64,000 nucleotides of DNA from Clostridium tetanomorphum (GCF_017873215.1 NZ_JAGGKA010000001.1:1-64000); one strand, 5' to 3'. Positions 36,194 through 45,667 are shown, numbered from the stretch's first letter. Numbers and translations: made by a program. Notes: generated from the letters alone by a model not told the origin.

Positions 36194-37066
36194 ATGGAGA
36201 AAAAAGGAAGAACTGTACAATTGCATAATCGGCCTGTTTCTCATGATCCATTTTTATTAAAAGGGATGGATGAGGCATTAAGAAGGATAGTAAAGGCTGT
36301 AAATGAAAGAGAAAAAATCATTGTGTATGGATGCTATGATTTAGACGGAATAACAGCAGTATCTTTACTTTTTTTGGTTTTAAAATATCTCAATGCTGAT
36401 GTAGAGTACTTTGTATCCGGTGTAGATAATGGAAAATTTGATATAAATGCAGATATTGTAAGAAATCATGTAAAGTTTCTTGGTACAGATTTAATGATAA
36501 CTGTAGGATGCGGGTCAAACTCTTATGAGCAAGTAGAATTATGTAAACAATTAGGGATAGATGTAATAATTACGGATCATCATAAATTCGACAATATTCC
36601 ACCAAAAACTGTAGTTATCAATCCTAATCAAAAAGACTGTACATATCCTTTTAAGGTTTTATCTAGTGTAGGTGTGGCATATAAACTTGTTCAGGCTATA
36701 TCTTCTTATTATCAGATGAAATGTATAAGTAAATATTTGGATTTAGTTATGTTAGGAACTATTTCCAATAATTTGCCATGCATAGGAGAAAACAAACTTA
36801 TGATAGATGAAGGCATATATCATATGAATTATACTAATAATTATGGATTAAAAGCTTTAATTAAAGTCAATAATATTAAATATATAAATCTAGAAAGTGC
36901 TCATAAGCTAGTAAATAGTATAATGCCTTGTTGGAGTAGTTCTAGAGGATTAGACAATGCGAGAATAACAGTAGAGTTATTTACTACTTCCAATAGTGAT
37001 AGAGCAGAGCAAATTGCAAAGTACTTGAAAAATGAAATAAAGATAACTAAGATTTATGTAAAATAA
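36194..37066 (+). CDS. RecJ-like DHH-family protein with degenerate metal site
   Basis: A 290-residue protein covering only the DHH core of RecJ. The start is the ATG at 36194, after GGAGG. Alignment by eye to RecJ is clear (FLLKGMDEALRRI, CYDLDGITAVSLLF, YPFKVLSSVGVAYKLVQAIS). The metal-site motifs are altered, however: GDYDADG reads GCYDLDG (C47), VDCG reads VGCG (G105), and TIADVVP reads TISNNLP (N192/N193). D49, D51 and DHH 128-130 are kept. The DHHA1 and OB domains of RecJ are absent. Position between secF and apt is where recJ usually lies. It is probably not an active exonuclease; a regulatory or altered-specificity role is possible. Confidence 0.82.
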   Translation: MEKKGRTVQLHNRPVSHDPFLLKGMDEALRRIVKAVNEREKIIVYGCYDLDGITAVSLLFLVLKYLNADVEYFVSGVDNGKFDINADIVRNHVKFLGTDLMITVGCGSNSYEQVELCKQLGIDVIITDHHKFDNIPPKTVVINPNQKDCTYPFKVLSSVGVAYKLVQAISSYYQMKCISKYLDLVMLGTISNNLPCIGENKLMIDEGIYHMNYTNNYGLKALIKVNNIKYINLESAHKLVNSIMPCWSSSRGLDNARITVELFTTSNSDRAEQIAKYLKNEIKITKIYVK

Positions 37067-37069
37067 TAT

Positions 37070-37099
37070 TTGAATAAGTTACCTTTTTTAATATATAAT
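37070..37099 (+). promoter_or_regulatory. Candidate promoter of apt
   Basis: TTGAAT (37070-37075) and TATAAT (37094-37099) lie 18 nt apart, about 115 nt before apt. Confidence 0.45.
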
Positions 37100-37215
37100 G
37101 ATATGGTGCTAAAAACAGTGAATAAAGCAAAATCTAAATAATAAGAACTTTTAAGCTACATTTGGACTTAGCTAAAAGAAAATATTTTTTGAAGTTTTAG
37201 GGGGGAAAAGCAGTA

Positions 37216-37734
37216 ATGGATTTAAAGGAAAAGATAAGAATAATAGAGGGTTTTCCAAAAGAAGGTATAAGCTTTAAAGATGTAACTACTTTACTTAATG
37301 ATAAAGAAGCATTTAAATTTACAATAGATATCATAGCTGAACATCTTAAAGATAAGAATGTTGATGTAATTGTGGGACCAGAAGCTAGAGGATTTTTATT
37401 TGGAGCACCTTTAGCCTATGCACTAGGAGTTGGATTTGTTCCAGTAAGAAAGAAAGGAAAGTTACCGTGGCATACAATTAGTCAAAGTTACGACTTAGAG
37501 TATGGTACTGATGTGTTAGAAATTCATAAAGATGCAATTAAACTAGGTCAGAGAGTTGCAATAGTTGATGATTTGCTTGCTACTGGGGGAACTATAGCCT
37601 CTGTTGCCAAGTTAGTTGAAAACGTTGGAGGAGAAGTTGTATCCATGGATTTTGTAATAGAATTGATGGATTTAAAGGGAAGAGAAAAGCTAGAAAAATA
37701 TGATTTGCTATCCCTTGTACAATATGATATATAA
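37216..37734 (+). CDS. apt: Adenine phosphoribosyltransferase
   Basis: Purine salvage enzyme converting adenine and PRPP to AMP (172 aa, typical). It opens with the family signature [18 protein letters not shown]. It also shows [19 protein letters not shown], the loop [18 protein letters not shown] and the PRPP site [20 protein letters not shown] lies about 9 nt before the ATG. Precedes relA, as in most Firmicutes. Confidence 0.96.
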   Translation: MDLKEKIRIIEGFPKEGISFKDVTTLLNDKEAFKFTIDIIAEHLKDKNVDVIVGPEARGFLFGAPLAYALGVGFVPVRKKGKLPWHTISQSYDLEYGTDVLEIHKDAIKLGQRVAIVDDLLATGGTIASVAKLVENVGGEVVSMDFVIELMDLKGREKLEKYDLLSLVQYDI

Positions 37735-37790
37735 CCAAAATATAAATTGCAAGTTTCTACAAAATATTATATAATGTTAGTAAAAAAATA

Positions 37791-37819
37791 ATGGCTGGTT
37801 AATTAAACCAGCCATTGAT
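37791..37819 (+). terminator. Terminator between apt and relA
   Basis: ATGGCTGGTT (37791-37800) pairs with AACCAGCCAT (37806-37815), followed by TGATTTT. The stem abuts the relA ribosome site, so it may attenuate rather than stop transcription. Confidence 0.65.
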
Positions 37820-37835
37820 TTTAGGAGAGTATAGT

Positions 37836-40022
37836 ATGCTTGAAAAGTTGATTGATAGAATTGATAAAAATTGCATTAATGTTGACAAAGAACTAGTAAA
37901 AAAAGCATATAATCTTGCCTTTCAGGCTCATAATGATCAAAAGAGAGAATCAGGAGAGCCTTATATTATACATCCTATTGAGGTCGCTTGTATTTTAGCT
38001 GAAATGGGTATGGATACTAGCACTATAGTAGCAGGATTGTTACATGATGTAGTGGAAGATACACATTACAGCCGTGAGGATATAGAAAGAGAATTTAGTA
38101 GCGAAGTTGCAGATTTAGTAGAAGGGGTAACTAAGCTTGGTAAAATACAATATAAAACCAAAGAGGAACAACAGGCAGATAATGTTAGAAAAATGCTTTT
38201 AGCTATGGCTAAGGACGTAAGAGTAATACTTATAAAACTTGCAGATAGATTGCATAATATGAGAACTTTGAAGTATATGCCTGTGGAGAAGCAAAAGGAA
38301 AAGGCTAAGGAAACCTTTGATATTTATGCTCCTTTAGCTCATAGGTTAGGTATTTCAAAGATAAAGTGGGAATTAGAAGATTTAGCTTTTAGATATATAA
38401 ACCAAAATGAGTATTATGATTTAGTAAAACAAATTGCTGAAAAAAGGGCAGAAAGAGAAGCCTATATAGATATAATAGTAAAGGAACTGAAAGATAATTT
38501 AGGGAAATCGGGAATACAATCTGACATTGATGGAAGACCAAAACATTTCTATAGCATATATAGAAAGATGGTAAATAAAAATAAAACTTTAGAACAGATA
38601 TTTGATTTAACTGCTATAAGAATACTTGTAGATACAGTTAAAGATTGTTATGCTGCTTTAGGAATAGTCCATACCATGTATAAACCTATTCCAGGAAGGT
38701 TTAAGGATTATATTGCTATGCCTAAACCAAATATGTATCAATCCTTGCATTCAACGGTTATAGGTCCACAAGGTAAACCTTTTGAAATTCAAATAAGAAC
38801 TTTTGAAATGCATAAAACTGCAGAGTATGGTATTGCTGCTCACTGGAAATATAAAGAAGGCAAAAATTTAGAAAATAATATGGACTTAAAACTTACTTGG
38901 TTAAGAGAAATTTTAGAATGGCAAAGAGAGACTTCAGATGCTACTGAATTTATGGAAGGTTTTAAAATAGATTTATTTTCTGACGAGGTTTTTGTATTTA
39001 CTCCAAAGGGAGCAGTAATTAATTTACCTAGTAATTCAACCCCTATAGATTTTGCTTATAGAATACACACGGATATAGGGAATAAATGTGTTGGTGCTAA
39101 AGTAAATAATAAAATGGTGCCTTTAGATTACCGCTTGAAAACTGGTGAGATAGTGGAAATTATAACATCTTCTACTTCAAAGGGACCTAGTATAGATTGG
39201 ATTAATGTGGCAAAGAGTAACCAGGCTAAGAGTAAGATAAGAGCGTGGTTTAAAAAAGCTAAAAGAGAAGAAAATATTACCAAGGGTAAAGAATTACTTG
39301 AAAAAGAAGCTAAAAAACAAGGATACAACTTTGGAGAAATTGCCAAAGGAGAAATATTAAATAATCTACTAAAAAAATATAATTTCAATTCTATTGAGGA
39401 TTTATATGCAGCAGTAGGTGTTGGAGATATAATATCATCTAATATAGTTTCTAAAGTGAGGGAACAGTATGAGAGAGGTAATAAGGCTCCTATATCTAAT
39501 GAAGACATTATAAATAATATAAACAATAAAAGTTCAAAGCATAATGAAAATAAAAGAAAGAAGAAAAATAATGATCCAGGAGTTATAGTTAAAGGAGTAA
39601 GTAATGTTTTAGTAAGATTTTCAAAATGTTGCAATCCAGTTCCTGGTGATGATATCATAGGATATATAACAAAAGGAAGAGGAGTATCCATTCATAGAAG
39701 AGATTGCAAAAATGTTTCTTTATTAATGGAAGACATAGATAATAAAATTATAGAAGTAAGCTGGGGAACAGCTAGTTTTGGTGCGTATATAGCAGAAATA
39801 CAAGTAAAAGCAGAGAATAGAGATGGACTGTTAGGGGAAATTATGGATATAATTACTCAAACTAAAACAAATCTTTATGCTATAAATGCTAAAACTATAA
39901 AAGGTAAAACTGCTTTAATAAATATAAAATTAAAAATTCCTAATATAGATCATCTTAAAGACTTAATGAAGAAAATAAGAAAATTAAGTGGTGTTACCGA
40001 GGTTTATAGAACAAAGAATTAG
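37836..40022 (+). CDS. relA: Bifunctional (p)ppGpp synthetase/hydrolase RelA/SpoT
   Basis: Long RSH-type stringent-response enzyme (728 aa from the ATG at 37836, 6 nt after AGGAGA; an upstream in-frame TTG is unlikely). The HD hydrolase domain has YIIHPIEVACILAEMG and LLHDVVEDT, and the synthetase has YSIYRKMVNKNKTLEQIFDL and KPNMYQSLHSTVIGP. The TGS domain (VFVFTPKGAVINLPSNSTPI) and C-terminal ACT domain are complete. Both enzymatic halves look intact, so it should make and degrade (p)ppGpp. Confidence 0.96.
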   Translation: MLEKLIDRIDKNCINVDKELVKKAYNLAFQAHNDQKRESGEPYIIHPIEVACILAEMGMDTSTIVAGLLHDVVEDTHYSREDIEREFSSEVADLVEGVTKLGKIQYKTKEEQQADNVRKMLLAMAKDVRVILIKLADRLHNMRTLKYMPVEKQKEKAKETFDIYAPLAHRLGISKIKWELEDLAFRYINQNEYYDLVKQIAEKRAEREAYIDIIVKELKDNLGKSGIQSDIDGRPKHFYSIYRKMVNKNKTLEQIFDLTAIRILVDTVKDCYAALGIVHTMYKPIPGRFKDYIAMPKPNMYQSLHSTVIGPQGKPFEIQIRTFEMHKTAEYGIAAHWKYKEGKNLENNMDLKLTWLREILEWQRETSDATEFMEGFKIDLFSDEVFVFTPKGAVINLPSNSTPIDFAYRIHTDIGNKCVGAKVNNKMVPLDYRLKTGEIVEIITSSTSKGPSIDWINVAKSNQAKSKIRAWFKKAKREENITKGKELLEKEAKKQGYNFGEIAKGEILNNLLKKYNFNSIEDLYAAVGVGDIISSNIVSKVREQYERGNKAPISNEDIINNINNKSSKHNENKRKKKNNDPGVIVKGVSNVLVRFSKCCNPVPGDDIIGYITKGRGVSIHRRDCKNVSLLMEDIDNKIIEVSWGTASFGAYIAEIQVKAENRDGLLGEIMDIITQTKTNLYAINAKTIKGKTALINIKLKIPNIDHLKDLMKKIRKLSGVTEVYRTKN

Positions 40023-40033
40023 GAGTGATGTAA

Positions 40034-40483
40034 TTGAGAGCTGTGGTACAAAGAGTTAAGTCCTCTAAAGTATCAGTAGATGGGAAAGTGATAGGTAGTA
40101 TAGGAATGGGATTAAACGTACTGTTAGGGATATCTAAAGAGGACAATAAAGAGGACATAATCTATTTAAAAGATAAAATTTTAAATTTGAGAATTTTTGA
40201 AGATGAACAAGGAAAGATGAACAGGTCTTTATTAGATGTTGGAGGAGAGTTAATAGTAGTTTCTCAGTTTACACTATATGGAGATTGTAGAAAAGGTAAA
40301 AGACCTAGTTTTATAGAAGCGTTAGGTGGAAATGAAGCTAAAATAATGTATGAAGAATTTGTACAACAGTGCAAAGACATATTAGGAAATGTGGAAACTG
40401 GAGAATTTGGGGCAGAGATGGAAGTGACAATAATAAATGATGGACCAGTAACCATATTAATAGATAGTAAGAAAACTTTTTAA
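40034..40483 (+). CDS. dtd: D-aminoacyl-tRNA deacylase
   Basis: Removes D-amino acids and glycine mischarged on tRNA (149 aa). Motifs: [17 protein letters not shown], the [17 protein letters not shown] active-site segment and [11 protein letters not shown] with the cross-subunit Gly-Pro motif region. TTG start, with AGGAGTGATG just upstream and 11 nt after relA, so it is likely co-transcribed. Confidence 0.95.
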   Translation: MRAVVQRVKSSKVSVDGKVIGSIGMGLNVLLGISKEDNKEDIIYLKDKILNLRIFEDEQGKMNRSLLDVGGELIVVSQFTLYGDCRKGKRPSFIEALGGNEAKIMYEEFVQQCKDILGNVETGEFGAEMEVTIINDGPVTILIDSKKTF

Positions 40484-40506
40484 AATATATTCTAGGAGTT
40501 GATTAA

Positions 40507-41112
40507 ATGAAAATAAAAAGGATTCCAGTAGGAGTATATGCTGCAAATTGTTATATAGTTATGGACGAAGATACAAAAGAAGGAATAGTGATAGATCCAG
40601 GATCAGAAGCTTTGGTAATAGAAGAACAGATAAAAAAAATGGGGGTCAATGTAAAATATATATTTGTAACCCATGGACATATTGATCATACAGGAGCAGT
40701 AGCAGAACTTAAGAAAGCATTAAATGCTCCAGTATGTATAAGTGAACAAGATGATAATTTTATAGTAAACAGAGCATATATGTTTGGAAATCCAGAGAAT
40801 TGTGGAAAAGCTGATATTATAATAAGAGAAGGAGATATTTTTAACATTGGAAATATGAAATTAAAATGTATAGAAACTCCTGGGCATACCTTGGGAGGTA
40901 TGTGTTTTATTATAGATAATATAGTTTTTACTGGAGATACACTATTTGAAGGATCTATAGGAAGAACTGATTTTGATGGAGGAGATTTTGAAACTATAAT
41001 AAATAGTATAAAAACTAAGCTTATAACTCTTTCAGAAGATACTATAGTGCTTCCAGGGCATGGAGATCAAACTACAATAAAAAATGAGAAGGTATATAAT
41101 CCTTTTCTTTAA
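40507..41112 (+). CDS. MBL-fold hydrolase (glyoxalase II-like)
   Basis: Metallo-beta-lactamase-fold protein of 201 residues. The metal motif is THGHIDHTGAV, followed by ETPGHTLGGMCFI, FTGDTLFEGSIGRTDFDGGD and the final histidine in VLPGHGDQT. Such proteins beside relA-dtd are called hydroxyacylglutathione-hydrolase-like, but clostridia often lack glutathione, so the natural thioester substrate is open. Ribosome site TAGGAGTTGA before the ATG. Precedes hemZ by 17 nt. Confidence 0.88.
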   Translation: MKIKRIPVGVYAANCYIVMDEDTKEGIVIDPGSEALVIEEQIKKMGVNVKYIFVTHGHIDHTGAVAELKKALNAPVCISEQDDNFIVNRAYMFGNPENCGKADIIIREGDIFNIGNMKLKCIETPGHTLGGMCFIIDNIVFTGDTLFEGSIGRTDFDGGDFETIINSIKTKLITLSEDTIVLPGHGDQTTIKNEKVYNPFL

Positions 41113-41129
41113 TTGTAAAGGAAAATAAT

Positions 41130-42554
41130 ATGGTAATAAATATAGAATTAAATAATTTAAAATATAGATATGATGTTTATCAAATATTTAATCTTTTTTA
41201 TCCCTTTAATGCATTAGTTTTTGAAGAGACTAATGCCCAATACAAAATATATATAGAAGAGAATAAAGTAATAGCACAACATAAAGACAATTATAAAGAG
41301 TATTTTATGAAAGACAGTAAACAAAGAAAAAGAGATATAAAAAAAGCTATCTATTTATTTCTAAAGGATGAGACAGGTAAGAATTTTCCATGGGGAACTC
41401 TTATAGGAATAAGACCAAGCAAAATAGCTCTTTCTTTTCTAAATGAAGGTAAAAGTCAGGAAGAAATAATAAATTATTTCAATGAAAATTATTTAGCTAG
41501 TTCAGAAAAAGCAAAATTGTGTATAAGAATAGCAGAAGTAGGAAAAAAGATGGTAAATAAATATGAAGACAATATAAGCATATATTTAGGAATGCCTTTT
41601 TGTCCTACTAGATGCTTATATTGTTCGTTTACTTCTAATTCTGTTAGCGGTTGTAAAAAATTAGTTAAACCTTATATTAATTCTTTAATATATGAAATTG
41701 AGGAAATTTATAAGTTTATAAAGGAAAACAATTTGAATATACAAACAGTATATTTTGGAGGGGGAACTCCTACAGCAGTAAGTAATGAAGAATTTGAATA
41801 TATTATGGAAAAAATATATAATAAGTTTATATGTGGCAATAATATAGAAGAATTTACTGTTGAATGTGGAAGGCCTGATAGTTTAACCTATGAAAAGTTT
41901 TTATCCATGAAAAAATATAAAGTAAGTAGAATAAGTATAAATCCTCAAACTATGAATGAAGATACCTTAAAATTAATTGGAAGAAATCATTCTGTTTCTG
42001 AAGTGATAGAAAAATTTAATTTGGCAAGAGAATTAGGTTTTGATAATATTAATATGGATGTAATAGTGGGATTACCAGGAGAAGGTTTAGAACATATTAA
42101 AAACACGTGTGAAGAAATAGCAAAGTTAAAACCAGACAATTTAACAGTTCATGGTATGTCATTAAAAAGAGGATCAAAACTTTATGAAAATATGGAACAT
42201 TATTTAAAACAAATAGATCAAAATGAATTAAATCTCATGTATAGAGAAACTGTAAAATTAGCAGAAGTTTTAGGAATGTCACCTTATTATATGTATAGAC
42301 AAAAAAATATGTTAGGTAATATGGAGAATGTAGGATATTCTTCACCTGGTAAAGAAGGAATATATAATATTCAGATGATAGAAGAAAAGCAAACCATTAT
42401 TGCTATGGGAGCAGATGCAGTAACCAAGGTTATATTTTTAGATGAAAATAGAATTGAAAGAGTTCCCAATGTAAAAGATGTAATAGAATATAATAAAAGA
42501 GTAAAAGAAATGGTAGAAAGAAAGTTTATAGAACTCAAAAAGTTGTATAAATAA
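41130..42554 (+). CDS. hemZ: Coproporphyrinogen dehydrogenase-like radical SAM protein HemZ
   Basis: Oxygen-independent HemN-family radical SAM protein (474 aa). The cluster motif is YLGMPFCPTRCLYCSFTSN, followed by TVYFGGGTPTAVSNEEFEYI, SINPQTMNEDTLKLIGRNHS and DVIVGLPGE. An N-terminal extension (WGTLIGIRPSKIALSFLNEG) identifies the HemZ branch rather than HemN/HemW. True coproporphyrinogen activity is not proven for all members, so the reaction is inferred. Same strand and spacing as the upstream MBL gene. Confidence 0.88.
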   Translation: MVINIELNNLKYRYDVYQIFNLFYPFNALVFEETNAQYKIYIEENKVIAQHKDNYKEYFMKDSKQRKRDIKKAIYLFLKDETGKNFPWGTLIGIRPSKIALSFLNEGKSQEEIINYFNENYLASSEKAKLCIRIAEVGKKMVNKYEDNISIYLGMPFCPTRCLYCSFTSNSVSGCKKLVKPYINSLIYEIEEIYKFIKENNLNIQTVYFGGGTPTAVSNEEFEYIMEKIYNKFICGNNIEEFTVECGRPDSLTYEKFLSMKKYKVSRISINPQTMNEDTLKLIGRNHSVSEVIEKFNLARELGFDNINMDVIVGLPGEGLEHIKNTCEEIAKLKPDNLTVHGMSLKRGSKLYENMEHYLKQIDQNELNLMYRETVKLAEVLGMSPYYMYRQKNMLGNMENVGYSSPGKEGIYNIQMIEEKQTIIAMGADAVTKVIFLDENRIERVPNVKDVIEYNKRVKEMVERKFIELKKLYK

Positions 42555-42568
42555 TAATACAAAATTCA

Positions 42569-42586
42569 AGCAACTTAAATGTTGCT
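42569..42586 (+). terminator. Weak hairpin after hemZ
   Basis: AGCAAC (42569-42574) pairs with GTTGCT (42581-42586). A second inverted pair, ATCAACT/AGTTGAT, lies just upstream of the aspS ribosome site (about 42605-42623). Neither has a T run; they may be leader structures. Confidence 0.35.
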
Positions 42587-42640
42587 ATAATAAATTTAAT
42601 AATTATCAACTCATAGTAGTTGATAAAAGGAGGAAAAGAA

Positions 42641-44416
42641 ATGGGAGAAGCATTAAAAGGATTAAAAAGAACCATAATGTGTGGCGAACTTAGAGAATCC
42701 CATGTAGACAGCACCTACACTGTAATGGGTTGGGTTCAAAGAAAAAGAAACCTAGGAGGACTTATTTTTATAGATTTAAGAGATAGAGCAGGAATCCTTC
42801 AGGTAGTATTTGGTGAGGAGATAAATAAAGAAGCTTTTGATAAGGCTGATACTGTTAAATCAGAATATTGTATAGCAGTTACAGGAAAAGTAGTAAGAAG
42901 AGAGTCACCAAATACTACTTTACCAACAGGTATGGTGGAATTAAAAGGTGAAAGTATTAAAATATTATCTGAGTCAGAAACACCACCTATATACATAAAA
43001 GAAGATTTGGATGCTTCAGAGAACATAAGATTAAAATATAGATACTTAGATTTAAGAAGACCAGATATGCAAAGAATATATAAGATTAGACATAAGGCTG
43101 CTAAAGCTGTAAGAGATTTTATGGATTCCCAGGGATTTTTAGAAGTGGAAACTCCAATACTTACTAAAAGTACTCCAGAAGGGGCAAGAGATTATCTTGT
43201 ACCAAGTAGAAATTATCCAGGAATGTTTTATGCATTACCACAGTCTCCACAATTATTTAAACAGTTACTTATGGTATCAGGTTTTGATAAATATTTCCAG
43301 ATAGCTAAGTGTTTTAGAGATGAAGACCTAAGAGCAAATAGACAACCTGAATTTACTCAGATAGATTTAGAAATGTCTTTTGTTGAGGCCGATGATGTAA
43401 TGGAGTTAAACGAAAGATTAATTCAATATGTATTTAAAAAGATACTAGATGTAGATGTTAAACTACCTATTGAAAGAATGCCTTACAGAATAGCTATGGA
43501 GAAGTATGGTAGTGATAAACCAGATTTAAGATTTGGTATGGAAATAGAGAATGTAAGTGAAGTAGTAGCAGAGTCTGAATTTAAAGTATTTAGAGATGCT
43601 TTGGATAATGGAGGTTCTGTACGTGCTATAAAAGCGGAAAATTGTGCTGATATGGGAAGAAAACAAATTGATAAATTAACTGACTTTGTAAAGACTTTTA
43701 AAGCTAAGGGATTAGCATGGATAGCTTATAAAGAAGGAGAGATAAAATCTCCAATAGCTAAATTTTTATCAGAAGATGAAATGAAAGCTATATTAGATAA
43801 GATGAATGCAAAAGTTGGAGATTTGATTCTTATAGTATCAGATGTTAAAGACAAAATTGTATTCCAAAGTCTTGGACAATTAAGATTACATTTAGCAAAA
43901 GAATTAGACTTATTAAAAGACAATAAAGAATTTAGATTTGTATGGATTACTGAGTTCCCATTACTTTCATATAATGATGAAGAGAATAGATGGGAAGCAG
44001 AACATCATCCATTTACAATGCCTATGGATGAAGACATTCAATACCTAGATTCAGATCCGGGAAGAGTAAGAGCAAAAGCTTATGATATGGTATTAAATGG
44101 AGAAGAATTAGGTGGAGGAAGTATAAGAATACATGTTTCTAGTCTTCAGGAAAAAATGTTTAAGGTATTAGGATTTACTCAGGAAAAAGCTTGGGAGAGA
44201 TTTGGATTCTTACTTGAAGCATTTAAATATGGTCCACCACCACATGGCGGGTTAGCATTTGGATTTGATAGAATGATAATGTTCTTAGCGGGAACAGAAA
44301 ATATAAAAGATGTTGTTGCTTTCCCTAAAAATCAAAATGCATTCTGCCCATTAACAGAAGCTCCTAATGTAGTAGATGAGATTCAATTAAATGAACTTCA
44401 AATAAAAACAAAATAG
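42641..44416 (+). CDS. aspS: Aspartyl-tRNA synthetase
   Basis: Class II synthetase of the bacterial type (591 aa). The OB anticodon domain (TVMGWVQRKRNLGGLIFIDL) comes first. Motif 2 is CFRDEDLRANRQPEFTQIDL, a GAD insertion domain follows, and motif 3 is GLAFGFDRMIMFLAG. Start at the ATG at 42641, 7 nt after GGAGG; an upstream ATG at 42620 reads through that site. No hisS precedes it, unlike the frequent hisS-aspS pair. A probable 6S RNA follows. Confidence 0.96.
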   Translation: MGEALKGLKRTIMCGELRESHVDSTYTVMGWVQRKRNLGGLIFIDLRDRAGILQVVFGEEINKEAFDKADTVKSEYCIAVTGKVVRRESPNTTLPTGMVELKGESIKILSESETPPIYIKEDLDASENIRLKYRYLDLRRPDMQRIYKIRHKAAKAVRDFMDSQGFLEVETPILTKSTPEGARDYLVPSRNYPGMFYALPQSPQLFKQLLMVSGFDKYFQIAKCFRDEDLRANRQPEFTQIDLEMSFVEADDVMELNERLIQYVFKKILDVDVKLPIERMPYRIAMEKYGSDKPDLRFGMEIENVSEVVAESEFKVFRDALDNGGSVRAIKAENCADMGRKQIDKLTDFVKTFKAKGLAWIAYKEGEIKSPIAKFLSEDEMKAILDKMNAKVGDLILIVSDVKDKIVFQSLGQLRLHLAKELDLLKDNKEFRFVWITEFPLLSYNDEENRWEAEHHPFTMPMDEDIQYLDSDPGRVRAKAYDMVLNGEELGGGSIRIHVSSLQEKMFKVLGFTQEKAWERFGFLLEAFKYGPPPHGGLAFGFDRMIMFLAGTENIKDVVAFPKNQNAFCPLTEAPNVVDEIQLNELQIKTK

Positions 44417-44502
44417 TTAATTTAAACTGCTTAGTCTAAATTTATAAAAAATTTAAAAAAATATATATTTTCAATAACAGATTTCTGTAGTATAATATTA
44501 AT

Positions 44503-44740
44503 AAATAAAAGAACATTTCCTACTGTGTTTGTATAAATAGATTCATATTGAGCCAACACATTTTTAAAGGGAATCGGACTCTTCTTGTGGAATTGATGCT
44601 TAGATTTTATTTAAGAACAAGAAGCAAGAAGGAGATGCCCACCTGCTAAGGGCAGGTTCAAACATAATCTATTTAAGCGGCACGGTGGGATTTTACTTTA
44701 AGGAATGTCAAAAAGCTAGTATGTATTTACTAGCTTTTTT
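44503..44740 (+). ncRNA. ssrS: 6S RNA (RNA polymerase regulator)
   Basis: A structured non-coding transcript between aspS and the next gene. TATAAT at 44491-44496 gives a start near 44503, and a strong terminator ends it. The ends pair: ACATTTCC (44513-44520) with GGAATGT (44702-44708), and CTACTGTG (44520-44527) with CACGGTGG (44681-44688). They enclose a large open region and internal hairpins such as CCTGCTAAGGGCAGG (44642-44656). Long-rod shape, size near 200 nt and position next to aspS match Firmicute 6S RNA. Identification is from recall of the structure, not a covariance search. Confidence 0.72.
44711..44740 (+). terminator. Terminator of the 6S RNA transcript
   Basis: AAAAGCTAGTA (44711-44721) pairs with TACTAGCTTTT (44728-44738), followed by TT. 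Confidence 0.85.
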
Positions 44741-44831
44741 CTATTCTAGGTTTTACATAATATAAATATATAACAATTATATTGTGGCATTTTTTGTTAA
44801 ATAGTAGAATTTTGGGAAGGCGTGCTTTCAA

Positions 44832-45344
44832 ATGAGTTTGCAACAATTACAGTCAAATTTATTGTTTTTAGGAAAGGATTATGAGGTAGTTCAAATTATA
44901 TATAATGATGATAAAATAAAAATTTTTATTAGAGGCAAAAACATTGAAATATATATACCAAAAATAATTAAGAAAGTTGATTATAAATATTTAATATGGG
45001 GAAAATTAAAAATATGGTACAGGGAAATGTGTAGAGATATAATTGAAGAAAAGCTTAATAATTATTGTAGGATTTTAAATGTTAAATATAATAATTTTAG
45101 AATTAAAGATCAAAAAACTAGATGGGGAAGTTGTTCAAGTAAAAATAATTTAAACTTTAACTGGAGAATTATAATGGCTCCAGAATGGGTATTAGATTAT
45201 ATAATTGTACATGAATTATGTCATTTGATTCATTTTAATCATTCAAAGGATTTTTGGAATGAAGTAAGAAAATATATACCTAATTATGAAGAAGCTATAT
45301 TATGGCTAAAAGTCAATGGATACAAATTAATGAGTATTAATTAA
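44832..45344 (+). CDS. YgjP-like (DUF45) metallopeptidase-fold protein
   Basis: A 170-residue protein with the zinc-protease motif VHELCHLIHFNHSKDFWNEV (HExxH plus a third ligand region) and the upstream family signature QKTRWGSCSSKNNLNFNWRI. These fit the DUF45/YgjP family, found widely and sometimes linked to restriction or RNA-stress functions. It is somewhat shorter than the E. coli-type proteins (about 230), with a trimmed N-terminal domain. Target unknown. The ATG follows GGAAGG at a long spacing (12 nt). Confidence 0.83.
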   Translation: MSLQQLQSNLLFLGKDYEVVQIIYNDDKIKIFIRGKNIEIYIPKIIKKVDYKYLIWGKLKIWYREMCRDIIEEKLNNYCRILNVKYNNFRIKDQKTRWGSCSSKNNLNFNWRIIMAPEWVLDYIIVHELCHLIHFNHSKDFWNEVRKYIPNYEEAILWLKVNGYKLMSIN

Positions 45345-45424
45345 TTTTGTAATTTTTAAACTATATCAATCATAAAAATAATTAATAAAATATAATGCAA
45401 TTTATTATAAAAGGAGTGTAGTAT

Positions 45425-45643
45425 ATGAATCTTGAAGTTAGAGATATTATTAAAAAGAAGATTTTAGATACTAAATCTATAGTTATTGATTATAAGTACT
45501 ATTCAGAGAAAATAGGTAACGATCCTGAAGTAGTAGAACTTTTTAAAAAAATTCAAGCTGAAGCTTCCATGCAAGTGGAAGAGTTAGAAAATTTATTAAA
45601 TAAGTATGAAAATGGACTATTTAATAATGCTGGAATACATTAA
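45425..45643 (+). CDS. Small hypothetical protein (72 aa)
   Basis: An Asp/Glu/Lys-rich, predicted all-helical peptide with a good ribosome site (AAAGGAG, 8 nt before ATG). The central part (DPEVVELFKKIQAEASMQVE, ELENLLNKYEN) looks amphipathic. No signal peptide or cysteine. I do not recognise a family. Confidence 0.55.
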   Translation: MNLEVRDIIKKKILDTKSIVIDYKYYSEKIGNDPEVVELFKKIQAEASMQVEELENLLNKYENGLFNNAGIH

Positions 45644-45667
45644 TATAATTATTTATTCCACATCTAC

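Noticed and set aside
39128-39691. Minus-strand frame of 187 codons inside relA
   Set aside because: Shadow of the relA TGS/linker region; no ribosome site or promoter, and no recognisable motif.
42555-42640. T-box leader controlling aspS
   Set aside because: The gap is under 90 nt and holds only short hairpins without a T-box or specifier-loop structure.
44503-44740. tmRNA, SRP RNA or RNase P RNA as alternatives for the structured RNA
   Set aside because: No tRNA-like ends or tag frame, no SRP Alu/S-domain GGTGxT-GNAR signature, and too short for RNase P; the rod with paired ends fits 6S RNA better.
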